Positions 43,954-56,500 of a stretch of DNA of 64,000 bases are shown in pieces. The DNA comes from Linanthus parryae. Lineage: Eukaryota; Streptophyta; Magnoliopsida; Ericales; Polemoniaceae. The stretch is taken from positions 92,415,935-92,479,934 of the forward strand of contig JALGPY010000006.1 of assembly GCA_023055425.1 (NCBI GenBank), given 5' to 3'. Position 1 is the stretch's first letter. The number at the start of each line of letters is the position of its first letter. The position numbers were made by a program, and so were the translations under genes. The notes beneath the pieces are model-generated. The model saw nothing but the letters and a program-made list of their open reading frames with translations, made no database searches and had not been told where the DNA came from.

Positions 43954-46557
43954 TTCCGATATTGTTGGTATAGATTCCCAGGACATTCCCATTGTAGGTG
44001 ATGATTTTATTCAGAGGGATGATGATGAAGAATTGCGTATTGGCATGAAAGTTCCTAATGATGATGAAGCATATAACCTATATAACAAATATGCCTTCAA
44101 TGTGGGTTTCAGCATTAGAAAAGATAAGCCGTTGTACAAGTACGAGGGTAATACCATATTCCTTCGCGGCCGGATCTTGACATGTAATAGAAGGGGGAAG
44201 AAGCAACATGTCTCTGATCTCGACGAGAATAAGTACAAAAGGATGGATACCAGGACTGATTGCAAAGAGTATGTACAATTCGAAGAAAATGGGGCTGGTT
44301 TTTGGGTGATTACTAAGTTCATTTCAGAACATAACCATGATCTTGTACCTCCAGAACAACGACGCTTTATGCGTTCAGCTCGGAAATTAACCGAGAATAG
44401 TAAGGTCATCATCAATGCTATGATTTCTGCAGGTATTAAACCGACAAAGGCATATGGATATTTGGCGAAAGGGGCTGGTGGAGTTCAAAATATGGGATTC
44501 ACAGAGCGCGATTGTCATAATTTCTTGCATACTCAAAAAGCTAATATGATAGGACCAGAAGATGCTCAAAGTCTTATGAATTACTTCAAGAGAAAATTGG
44601 TTGAGAATCCATTGTTCTTCCACCATGAACAATACGATGATCAAGGAAGGCTGACTAACGTGTTTTGGGTTGATGGTACATCAAGGGATGATTATGAAAC
44701 TTTTGGAGACGTAGTTACATTTGATACTACTTACCGCACAAATAAATATAATATGGTTTGCGCTCCTTTTGTAGGGGTTAATCACCATTGGAAAAATATT
44801 TATTTCGGATGTGCATTCTTGCAAGATGAGACAAGTAAATCATTTGAGTGGTTGTTTGAAACATTCCTTGAAGCAATGGGGAACAAGGCTCCAAAGACTA
44901 TTTTCACCGATCAAGATCAAGCTATGGCGAAGGCGATTGAGAAGGTATTTCCTACTTCATATCACCGCTTATGTACATGACATATTGGGAAAAATGCTAC
45001 CCAACGTATTGGTCATCTCTATGCCAAGCCAGGTTTCAAGGAGATTGTCAATTATCTATTGAAGTGTTGTGAATGTGAAGCAGAGTTTGAATATAAATGG
45101 AGGTCAATGGTGGAAGAATGGGGTGTTTCTGAAAATAGATGGCTCAAAACCTTGTATGAACTACGACATAAGTGGTCTCCGGCTTTCAATCGTGATATTT
45201 TCTCAGCTGGCTTTCGGTCTACTCAAAGGAGTGAGAGCACAAACAATGTCTTTCATCAAAATTCAGGAAAGACAATGACTCTAATTGAATTTGTCCATCG
45301 GTATGAGGATGGCTTAGTTCGAATGCGTGAGATTGAAAAAGAAGATGATTTCAATAATAGACGTGGAACTCCGCATCTCGCCGTGCGTCATAACAGTCTT
45401 TTCAAGCATGGAGCAGAAATTTATACACTGAAAATTTTCAAAGTGTTTCAGGACGAGTTTTTACAAGGTGGGTCATGTAGATTTGAAGTTGTGGGGAGTG
45501 ACGACACCAAAAATATATACAAGGTGAGAAGTCGAGAAAGTTCTCAAGAATACTTTGTTCACTTTCTTCCATCAGATTTGACAGTCGCATGTAGTTGTCA
45601 AAAGTTTGAGTCTATGGGCATGTTGTGTCGCCACACTTTGTGTGTTCTGAATCTTGTAGCTGATACAACCAAAATTCCTGATAATTATATACTAAAGAGG
45701 TGGACAAAGGGCGCTAAAAGTATGACATCTGTTGAAGAACATTCTCAAAAATTAGAGAACTCTTTCAATTCTTCACGATCTTTTCAGTTTAATGGGCTGA
45801 TGCGAAGAGCATTCTCTGTGATGAATATGTGTGCTGGTAACAAAGATAAAGTTTACCTAGGATACAAATATTTAGCAGGTTTAGAAAATGAGATTTGCCA
45901 AATGGATGATAGACCAACTATGGTCATGCCATCCAATATCCAAGGCTTTCATGGAGAAGATGTTGTTTGCAATGACCATGTTATGATGCCACTTGATCCG
46001 CTAGTAAAGTGGCCTAAAGGCTTGTCCAAAACCAGACCGAATGGAGTACTGGAGAAAAGAAAAAGAAATGCATTGCAGGAAAAGGAAATTTGTAGACAAA
46101 CGAAAAGTTCAGAGGCAAAATCGAGTAAGTACTTTTTGTTCTTCTTACATAACTATCTTTATATTTTTCAGATATGCTAATTTTTTTATTTCCTTTCATG
46201 TAGATATTAATGGACGACATAAGTCTACTGCACATTCTACCCCAAACATGAAACCACAGTGTTTGCCCAGATCGTTTTCGTCTCATATCCATAAAAAATT
46301 TGAGGTAATTGATGATTCAGACTTCATTTATATTACTATCATTACAATTTTGTAATAAGTTCTGATATATATACATAATTGTGGAGACCAACATTTTCAT
46401 TTAACTGACTATCCACTCTATAGTTCTCAATGTAAGGATTTTAGTCAGGTAATGTACAGTTAGACATGTTCCTTAATTCATTTTAATTGAGGTTTTCTAT
46501 ACTTGTTTCATGACATAAAAGATAAATATTTGTTTGCAGGGTTCATATGGGAATTGA
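43954..46557 (+). pseudogene. FAR1/FRS-like MULE transposase (one nonsense codon)
   Basis: Domains in order: a FAR1-type DNA-binding zinc region (44060-44360, ending SEHNHDLVPPEQRRFMRSAR), a MULE transposase core (44690-45060, DVVTFDTTYRTNKYNMVCAP and FTDQDQAM), and a SWIM zinc finger (CSCQKFESMGMLCRH at about 45592-45640). The frame is open from 43954 to 46124 except for TGA at 44978, where relatives have Trp (the LWH motif). Two 3' introns fit well: 46125-46203 and 46305-46539 (GT-AG), giving a short end GSYGN. An acceptor at 43952-43953 implies an upstream exon, perhaps from the ATG at 43754. FAR1-family proteins include both true MULE transposases and domesticated transcription factors. 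The flanking inverted repeats argue for the former. It could work again only by readthrough. Confidence 0.85.
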
Positions 46558-48253
46558 TGCTGCGCAAAGATCTATCTCACCATCTGTTGCATTTACCTAA
46601 TGTTGTCGGTGTTTCTGTCTGCTGTATTATGCTGGGAAATTGTTTTCCTTTGTACTGACCATTTCATGGAGGTGGTGTAATGTTGTCGCGTGTATGTGGG
46701 GACATTGTTGCTCTGTTTCTAATTTATTTTGGGTGAACAAGTTTATATATGGTAATTGAATGTTCATGCTACTTTGTACTGTAATTGATTAATATGAGCT
46801 ACTTTCTCTATGTACTGAATTATTTTAAAGATTTGCTCTTGCATTGGTTATTTGTGTTCTTTTTGCACATAAAGATGATATTATACCAAGTGCTTAAGTC
46901 GTGCAGGAGTAGTTGATCATGAAGGACACGCATATACCTTTGGATTATGTTGTATAGATTCAAAAGAAATTTTTTGAATCTGCTAAGCTAGTTTTACTAG
47001 CAGGTCTTATAAGGCCGTTTACGTATTGCAGAAAAAATTATCAAAAATTATAGTATTATTTTTCTATCTAAATGACCGGCTCAAAGTGAACAAGTGAATA
47101 GAGGTAAATGGAGAGAAAGAGAAGAATCAGAGTGGTATTCCCCTTCCAAAAATCTTTGTGCCTTTTGCAAGCAACTCTTAAAACAAACTAAGACCCTTGC
47201 TATGAAAACTGATGTTGCTCTTCTGTTTTGTGGGCTCTGGTGATATTGAAATTGTCTGATGGATTTATCCTTCACCAAATTCTTCTTTGAGTGACTTGAA
47301 AGTATAAATGACTCTTCTATGATCCACATCAAAATTTGCTATAACATAGGCATTTCTATTGTTCTTAAAGCTCCAAAAGGTCAAGACAAAGCATTCTAAA
47401 TGGACTTAAAAGATGAATCAGTTAACTTTTGTGGAAGAGTTATGTTGTCTGGCTTTTAACTTCTGTATCACAAGTAGTATGACTGTATGGGGAAATTGAT
47501 TTAGCACTTGATATTTCAGTTACTTAGGCTCAATAATGTCAATCAAATTTCAAATTCTTTGACCCTTTGCAAACACATATTTAGGTATCAGCAACTAGCC
47601 CACAAGATCAACCAATATCATAAGCTTATTAGTCCATTTAATTGTGCAACTAGGTATCTGTAATCAGTCACAAATGCATGGATTTATGATGCTAAAGTCA
47701 CAAATTTGACAACTTATAACACACCAAAGGTGCATCAAAGAGTCAAGAGACCATTGCCTTCCTCTCACACATTTCAACAAACACCTGGTGAGCATATACA
47801 TTGAACAGAGAAATAAAAAGTTACATAAGAGGGATGCACAAATTTGGCTTGTCAGGTCATAGATTGCTTAAATCTAAATCGATTTGAAACAGGTATATGA
47901 GATAGTCAGGAATCCATTGAAGCCATGACTTGCCAATCTGTCGGCTTCAAATTGGAGTAACACAAGTCAGGGTTCCGATTCAGTGATTTCTTTTAACATC
48001 TATTTAGACCTTCGTGTTTAGATCCTTGATCTCTTGGGGCAGGCAAGCTGATTAACAATGAACATCATCACACTGATTCTTGGAGCCTTCTTCAAGAGGG
48101 ATTTTATCCTTATTTGAATCGTGGATATGAGACATGGGCGAGAGGGAGAGAGATTTTCTCCATAATTAAGTGTTCTATCCCAAGAACAACTCTGGTCTGT
48201 TGATAACTACACACAAAGTTCAAGAATGACTAACGCCGTTAATCTTATTTACT
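46558..48253 (+). other. 3' UTR and non-coding interior of the MULE
   Basis: No gene is recognised. Confidence 0.5.
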
Positions 48254-48549
48254 GTTAGTTGATGAGTTGGATTTGAGTGTGATTAATAAATGACATGGCA
48301 CCTTATAAATGGATAGGAGCACCACATCATAATAATTTCTAGAGTACACAAAAACCTCTCCCAATACACCAACCCAACCTGCATATCTAATTCCCCCATT
48401 ACACAGCCAGTGGCGGAGCCAGGAAATCAAGTCAGCCGGGCAAGATTCGCGAAGTCAAAAGTCAAAGTCAACAGTCGTTATATTTCATAAGCAATTACAC
48501 ACACAAACATCAAATTAATAATGAACACAATACTTACAAGTCACAAATT

Positions 48550-48601
<52 letters not shown>

Positions 48602-49321
48602 CGAAGAGACAATGGTAATAAATGGTAAATTGGCAAAAAAATGAATGAAAAAAGAAATTATTGGATGGGAGGAGAATCAAACCTGTGAAGTAGGATTTGC
48701 AAACTAGAACAACCAACCACTTCGGCAACTAGGCAGTTTGAAATTTTAGGGGGGGCAAAATTGTATATTCATTTTGGTTTACTCATAAAAAATCTATAAA
48801 ACTACGGGTACTAGTAGAAATTTTCAAATTTCAGGGGGGGCAACTGCCCCCCCTTGCCCCTACATAGGTCCGCCCCTGTACACAGCTGCAACCTGCAAAT
48901 AACCAAATCTTGAAATCGTCGCCTACACCACCTCACAGCCTTGAACTACGGACAAACCCAGCAAAGTCGGCACTTGAGAACCTCCTGCCACTAGCCCATT
49001 ACTAACAACCCAACCACCGTCACAACCCAAACCATGAATTCTGGCTACGAGCTTCAAAACACAGAGCCGTAGATCTGATGATTCTCCCGAACCTCCAATA
49101 ATGTTGGCCACTTCATCTTTATCTTCTATCCTCGACCACAACGCCCATCCCCTTATTTCATCGCTGCTGCTGCCATTAAACCGAAACCACTGCCAATCCA
49201 CGAGAACCACTTCTCAAAAATCCAGATTTGAGAACCACTTCTCAAAGTGTATTTTTCCAAAGATCAGGGGATCAAAGTGTCTTTTCTCCATAGTCGGTGG
49301 GTGGTTTTTGTCTTTTACCCT
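48254..49321 (-). repeat. Right terminal inverted-repeat arm of the MULE, with insertion
   Basis: Inverse counterpart of 42937-43497, enlarged by the hAT MITE at 48408-48878 and by about 350 bp (48890-49240) with no match on the left. That extra part is open on the minus strand for 95 codons (48923-49210) but resembles nothing I know. Confidence 0.7.
48408..48878. mobile_element. hAT-type MITE, 471 bp, with T51 tract
   Basis: Ends CAGTGGCGGAGCC and GGTCCGCCCCTG, which are inverse with two differences, and is flanked by perfect 8-bp duplications TACACAGC (48400-48407 and 48879-48886). The 8-bp length and the CAGNGGCGGA end are typical of hAT elements. A run of 51 T (48551-48601) lies inside. 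It has no coding frame. Confidence 0.93.
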
Positions 49322-49439
49322 AAAAAAAGCACCGTGGCTTTAACACAATAACATTTACAAGTTCGTTATCTCTTCAGTTCGGACGATATATCAACTGAAC
49401 GAGTTTTAAATCCCGAAATTTCCTGCTCTGGAGAAAAAA
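49322..49439 (+). promoter_or_regulatory. Short upstream region of OBG between MULE end and start codon
   Basis: Only 118 bp separate the MULE terminus from the OBG ATG. No canonical TATA box is present; GATATATC at about 49385 is the nearest. This must hold the 5' UTR and core promoter, or transcription starts within the MULE arm. Confidence 0.45.
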
Positions 49440-49828
49440 ATGCTATCAGTGGCATTTCGACAAGCACCTGGTCTGCAACTCAACCTCCGGAACGAGCCCT
49501 TGCCTTCACTCTCATATTCATCGCCCTTTCATGTTTCGCACACAAGGTACATACACATCTACTTCTTTATCCCAATCTCTTCGCGTTCCCCGAAATTGCT
49601 TACGAACTGCCGTTAACGAAGATTATCCATAGAAAAAATTGCTGCTTCTGGGGTTTGTATAATGCTAATTGTTACTGCAATTTGTACATGCATGGAGGAA
49701 TTTTGGCTTTAAAGAATCTCATGGGGTTTTAGTTGAAATGGTTCAGTCTGTTTGTTGTTTAATTTGTTCAGCCTGTTTGAAACGGTTCAACACCAAATAA
49801 TAGAAGTGACCAATTCACTCATGTGAGT

Positions 49829-49876
<48 letters not shown>

Positions 49877-52800
49877 ATTGGAGTACAGATTAGTATTTGA
49901 AAGGAGTCAGAAATATTTATATATTAGATACAGAATGAAGTAGTGATAAACCTATTTTGAACAACTTGCTCACTGAATCATCATTGTTATCACTAAATTG
50001 ATACTTTAACATTGAATTCCCCCACAAGTAGTGGCAAAAATTGAATGTTGTCTGCTCGTAGAGTGCTGTGCTGCCAAATGCGCTCTCTAGGAATTGTCCT
50101 CGTTCACCAGCTATTAGAGTTAATCTTCTAAAAAAAGTTGGAAAGTGGTTGAAGACAAAATGAGAGAGAATTAGGCCCTTGGATGACCCAATTTGGAGAA
50201 GTGACAATGTTCAAATTGACGGTGGTAGATGAGGGACCGAGACATACATGGTCAGAGACATTTGATGAGAGTAGATGAACTTAAACTTGAGTGAGTAAAT
50301 GGTTTTGGAAGATGGAGCTAGAGGAAATTGATCCTTCTGGCCCTTTGGTTGTCTAGTTGAACCACTTGGTTCAAATACGTCAATGACATTTCAATCCATT
50401 TATATACCTGGATATCGATCGGTGAGTGGTGTGCTTCAATGATTCACCAGTGAATCAACTAGTTCCATGTCGTCTCAATGCAGAGCTATTCCCTGTCTTT
50501 TTAAAATGTTTCCACTTTTTATTTCTTTTCATTTCTCAATATCTCTGATAAGTTTGATCATCCATTTTCTTGACCACCTGATTTCCCTACTTTAACAAAA
50601 TATAAACGAAATGAATTTTCTAAATACCGGTAGTGAGTTTGGTTCTTGATGTAAACAGCTTTTCGTTCTACAGTTTAGGTCTTACCCAATTACACTTTTT
50701 AGAAACAAATACCCTTGTGTCAGGGATTACCCGGTCTATATTACTGTTTCGGGAGCGTACAGATCAACATTTCAAAATAAACATCAGTTATAGGAGGCCT
50801 CACAAAAATTCTCCTCAACAGTGCAGGCTAGTCTTAGTGTTGTTTATCCACACAAATGTATTGTGCCTCTCGTACATCAGTGACAGTGCTACTATCTGTT
50901 TTATTCAAGGCCCTATGGTCCTTTGAGTATGTCTGTAGCAATAATAACAAATGACCATTTGATGTTTCAATTTAAATCTCTTATATATTTGAATGGAAAA
51001 CTTTTGGGAAACCAGTAGCCATTAGCAAATTATCCCCACAAAATGTCATTATATGGTAGATTTTCGCAGAATCACTGTCTTCTGCTATAGAACGATATGG
51101 CAGCACATATGAGTAATACTAAGTGACATGTTTGTCGTTCAGCAATAGTGAACCACTTTCATTTCAGAGTTGTATTATCTCGCCGACTAAACGATCTACC
51201 AAATCACACACTTCCGACCCTGTCTGTCCCAAAAGTTGAAAAAAATTAGTAACACCCATATCTGCCCCACCAACATTTCATTCACGAGAAATTACTGGCA
51301 TATAAGCCACCACCAACTCAAGCCCTATAATTCCAAATGCCACCTTTCATTATTCCAATCTCTCTATGTGGGTCACTTGAAACCACACACCTTTTCCCCT
51401 GCCTTTTCTTAACCCCTCCAGGAGCTGAAACCTTTCCATATCCCTCCTTGTTGTAGATGTGACTACGACAATGCTTGCACTTTCTTTCTATATGTTCTAC
51501 CAACTTAATCGTTGAAGAAGGATCATCACCCTAGCTGCCAAATGACCTGTTAATTTGAAACTTAAAACCAACGTCTTGTTTTGTGTAACTTATTTGTGTG
51601 ACCTATCACGTGTGTGGCATCTCGGTACGTTACAATGTGTTCCTATTCGTCATTCTGACATTTGGCTTTCTTAACTGCAGAGTAGGTACACAATGGAACA
51701 GTTCAAAGAGTTCTGCTCAACGTATAGTAATCTGCAGGCTTGCCAGGGTGAAGGAACCAACTTTTGCAAGCAATTCTTTTATTAAAGAACCACACAAATA
51801 TTTTGATCAGGCCATTATCACGGTCCGTTCTGGAGATGGAGGGCACGGTTCGGTTCTTGGAATGCCCGGCGACAAAGCTCCGTCAAAGTCTCGAGGAAGA
51901 CAAGACAAGGAGAAAAATCGCAAGAGATCTTCGTTTAAAAGAGATTTTGATGGGTCTGTTATCCTCCCAATGGGCGGACATGGTGGCGATGTTATAATTT
52001 ACGCAGATGAAGGCAAAGACACATTGCTGGAGTTTCATGAGAAAAGTCGGTACAATGCAAAACGTGGGGGAAATGTTGATGCAATGGGTGTTTTGACCTC
52101 TCAATCACACAATGGCCTTGCTTCTCCAACATTGCGTATTCCAGTGCCTCTAGGTCTGCATGTTAAGCAAAATCATAAGTTAAAACTTTAGATGATTATA
52201 TCTCAATCCATGGGTGTGTACATGTATTTTTGACGATGAAAGAATCACTATCAACATCTTTAATACTCATTTGTAGGGACTGTTGTAAAACGTAAGCGGG
52301 GAAAGTTTTTGGCTGACTTAGCTCGCCCTGGTGATGAAGTTCTTGTTGCAAGGGGAGGACAAGGAGGGGTGAGTTATCTATTTATCTTTGTTCTCAAACT
52401 AGTGAATTGCAGTAATGATATTTTACTGTACATAGTCTGAGGCATTTGACAGCTGTCACTTCCTTATGTTCCTTTCTTTTGTCAACTATATCATCTATCT
52501 ATTCATTTACGTTGTTAGTGGCATGCTAGAAAAGATGCGGAGGGTTTAGGTCTGAAAGTGATAGTAATTTGTGTACGGCTTGTGGTTTATCTGTACTTAA
52601 AGGCTGATCAATATTCTGGTTATGATGCAGATTAGCTTGTTAGACATCCCGGAGCATAAAAGGAACAAAGTAATGGCCTTAACTACAAATGTCATGCGAG
52701 ATGAAAGCGATAAGGTAAAAAGGAGAAATCAACATCAAGCGTATTTGGCATTTTGGCTATGCTCGAAAGCATGGATTTTGCTAGGAAAAAAAGATGTGAA

Positions 52801-53555
52801 GAGGAAAAAATTCCAAAAATCTTGAAATCACATATTTTTCTAACAAAAGAAGTAAAATTTTAGCATTTTGTTATTACTATTTTGAACTCATTGGAAGAAC
52901 TTTGTGCAAAATCAATCAAATAGAATGTATTCTAGTAAACAATGCACCCATTTATCCAATTACCCAAATGAGGTGTATTTCCCTCAGATTAGTTTCCTTT
53001 ATCTTTATGTTTCTAAAACATCTAGTCCTTGGGCATCATAGCCGGTCATCTGACAAATAGTATCTGTCGACTTAACCAAATAAAATATATCAAACAATTT
53101 CAAAGATCATTGGAACAAACTACTCTCGGGGGGAGTTATATATTCTATTGGTAGTTGCGTAGTGCCTCACCTAACCCTTTGCACCAGGAAATTAGCCTAA
53201 AGAGTTCCTGATTTCAGGTTATCTCAAAATGGCTGACATCTTTTGGTTGGTTCCATTTTGTTGTTAGTTCATCAATTTGGTGAGTGTGATAGATCATTGA
53301 CATGTTCGAAATTAAAAACTATGACCAAAGCTCCTTAGAATTTCTAGCTGTAAATCGGCTCTCCAACCAAATTTGACTTATGTCAGTTTAGTTCTCCTTT
53401 GATATGTCTGCAGATACGCACCGTACTAACTGAATGACTTGCCAGTGCTCTACCCCAATGGCTGATGCAGTTGGGTTGTATATATTTTTTCTATTATTGG
53501 TTACTACCTAGAAAACCAACACAAATTTCTATTTTTACATGGTTTTCTTAATGAG

Positions 53556-53597
<42 letters not shown>

Positions 53598-56500
53598 TTC
53601 AGGAAAATGAAAGAACGCATTCAGATTGCTACTGTTACTGGTTGGTTTTCCAATGAAACAAGTGTCTTGTTTGATAGAAAAGAACTCCTGTATTCAGCTC
53701 TTTTGAAGGCTGGTATTTTATTGTATAATTTCTTTGGCTCAAAAGAGTAGTCTGATCTTTAGTCTTTCGTCAACTCATTGCAGGTTCTAACTGTAGGTCA
53801 GTCAGGGGAGGAGGTTAGTTTGGAGTTGATACTCAGAGTCGTTGCGGATGTTGGTCTTGTGGTTAGTATCTATTGCATTCGTATCTACTTTGTGCATCTT
53901 TTTATCCTTAGGCTCAGTGGTGATTTTTTGCTTGAAATGTGCGTGTATGTGTTACATTTCCACTCAAGAAATATTATGTCTTTTTAACATCACATCAAAA
54001 CGTTAAAACACTAGGTAACTATCTCCGCTCAAGAAGAAATTTTGAGAGAAAATTCTTCAACAAAGAGTGAAAAGAGGTAACTATTCTGACGTTAGACTCT
54101 TGCAATGCGGGTCATTTGGGGGAGGAAATAACCATATTTACAGGCAGGTTGTATCCAGACCAACAGGTCATAATTCGCAGGACTTGACTCCTAAAGACCC
54201 ATTTCCTAAGTGGAACTGTGGGAATTATAGCTGCATTGAGCTCCTTGGGTTGACCAGGAGATTTTTCCAATATATCTTTTTCTGCTAGGGTTCATGTTTT
54301 CTTGTACCCCATCTCCTAAGAAATTTTGTTGATCAATTTAAGTAGGCAGTTTATGCGCATGCGGAGAATTGAGATACATCTTCTAAGGGATGGGGTGCAA
54401 GAATTTTGAAATTCAAATGCATAATCCATAAAAAAATCCGACCATTTGAGGCAGTCATCAGAGATAAAGTAGACTGTTCATAAGAATTCACATTATAATT
54501 TTGTTCTTTACCAGCTTTGTTTCTTTTGGCACGGCTTCAAATTTTGTCCCACGAGCTTCTCCCTTCTCCACCCCTGCTTTCATTTTAGCATGGCATTGCG
54601 GAGGTCGAAGGCTCTTGCAACGAGAGTAATATTGGACCTTTGATGGCACTTTAATCTCCATTTCGTAGGAATGTGGAGTTTCTTTAACTCTTGCAATTTA
54701 TAACATAATATCTTGCTGGATTGGCAAACTCCTTTGTATTGTTAATCAGAATTTAATTGCAGTACTACGGGTTTTCAACAGTACTCATCTGTGAAGCTGA
54801 AATTTTGTCCGTTCACATTCCTAGGACTATAATGTAAACCATATGTATAAAAGATATTCCTAGTGCACATAATTGAACTTTGACGCAAATGGGACTGACA
54901 TAAATATTTATGGAGGATTGATGGGAAGGAGTGACAAAATGGCTTGTTTTAGATCTTTTGCATCAATATACATAAAGATCTAGGGACTGAGGAAGAAGGG
55001 ACTATAGAATAATATCTCTACACTGTGGTATCTGTTGGCGTATCAATCACAATCTCACTGTTTCAGAGGAATTTTTGATTTCTCCACCACATAGCGAAAA
55101 TTTAGAAATGATTGATAACACATTTCAATGCATTAGTCTTAAAAAAGGGTACAAAGCTCCCCGCTATGAGCAGGGTCCGGGTAGGGTTCGGACCGACTTT
55201 GGAGTCTATAGTACCCAGCCTAAGGCTTGCATTTATGCAAGAGGCTGTTTACACTACTTGAACAGTGACATCCTGGTCACCAGAGACGACTTTACCTTTG
55301 TGCCAAGTGTACCCTTCTATCACTGCATTAGTCTTAATTTATATAAACTGCATCAACCTTCTGCCAATTCATGGGCTCTTCTTAAATCTGACAGATCATG
55401 TATACTAGGTTTCCACAACCTATTCTATGTAAGTTGACTAGGCAAATCGTGAAGTTAACTCAAACTCACACTCTTATTTAAATGCTAGGAACTCATCTTC
55501 TACAATGAGTTTACCAATCAATCACCATGATTGTAGAGAATCAAATCCTATCTAAATAAGGAGATAGAATAATATACTACAGTCGTCTCTGAAAAAAAGG
55601 TTGATGCATATTGCATATATACAAGTGAACTCAAACTCTTCATTTAACCTTGAGTGAAATCACAGTTCCTATGTGGCCGCGTAGTCTAATACTGTTCGCA
55701 CGGGACCAATGATGGTAAGTATTGACTGTATAACTCATTCAAGTGAGTTTCATCAATACCTTAGGTGTCAGTCGAACTGTATCAACCTCCCCAGAACCCA
55801 GTGCCTGTCATGTTGGTTAATATTCTAAATGGTGGTTGTAAACTTATGGAATTTATTGACTGTCGTGTGTTAATCACAATAATAACTTAAAGGTGAGTTA
55901 TGCTGAAATGAGATATTGAGATGTATGGGAGACTAACTAGAAAGCTGTACACAATGTTCATTGGGAAGAACATAGAAGTTATACCTATTGAAGTTCGAGC
56001 AGAAAAGAAAATCATTTGAGTTTTTTCTAACTATGCTCGAGGTAGGCTCCTTGATGCGTTGTTAGTTTTGATTTGTATAACTGTTGATTTGTCGAACTGA
56101 TGCAACACACATTACACACCACGGGAAACATACAAAATCCCAAGAAAAAACACAATAATCTCAAATATGAAATTCATCACGATTTCCCAAAATAATATCA
56201 ATATTCATCAATCGCAAAAAACTGAGAAACAATGGTAGACCCAATTACGAGTCCAAAACAAAATAAAAGCCATAACAAGATAAACTCCTAACAAGATCAA
56301 ACGATAAATAGAATTTTTGATACTAAACTACCTTGCAGTTTGAGCCAATTGATACTCGGCTACATGTAATATCAGAATTGACATTAACTACCTGCAATAT
56401 TGAAATTGTTGACACCGCGCTCCTATATCCTAACAGACGTTAGTAGGGGACTTCAACCGCAGTTTAATTTATTTAGATACATATATACCAAGAATCCTGA

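Larger units (their letters stand above)
42937..49321 (+). mobile_element. Mutator-like element (MULE) with FAR1-type transposase
   Basis: The ends carry an exact 22-bp terminal inverted repeat (42938-42959 and 49299-49320, GGGTAAAAGACAAAAACCAC at the left), extendable by one base pair. A second, inner arm of 107 bp matches in inverse orientation (43391-43497 against 48254-48360) with 6 differences. The arms differ in length because a hAT MITE and other DNA entered the right one. A transposase gene lies between them. I found no clear 9-bp target duplication, so the outer border is the least certain part. Confidence 0.78.

Noticed and set aside
48534..48728. Minus-strand frame with a poly-lysine tail
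   Set aside because: The lysines come from the T51 tract of the MITE.
48923..49210. Captured host gene in the MULE right arm (95 codons, minus)
   Set aside because: The frame is open, but there are no domain, intron or start-context signals. It is kept only as a remark in the arm entry.
42928..49330. A 9-bp target duplication for the MULE
   Set aside because: Flanking 9-mers (GAGATGAAA and AAAAAAAGC) do not match beyond A-richness.
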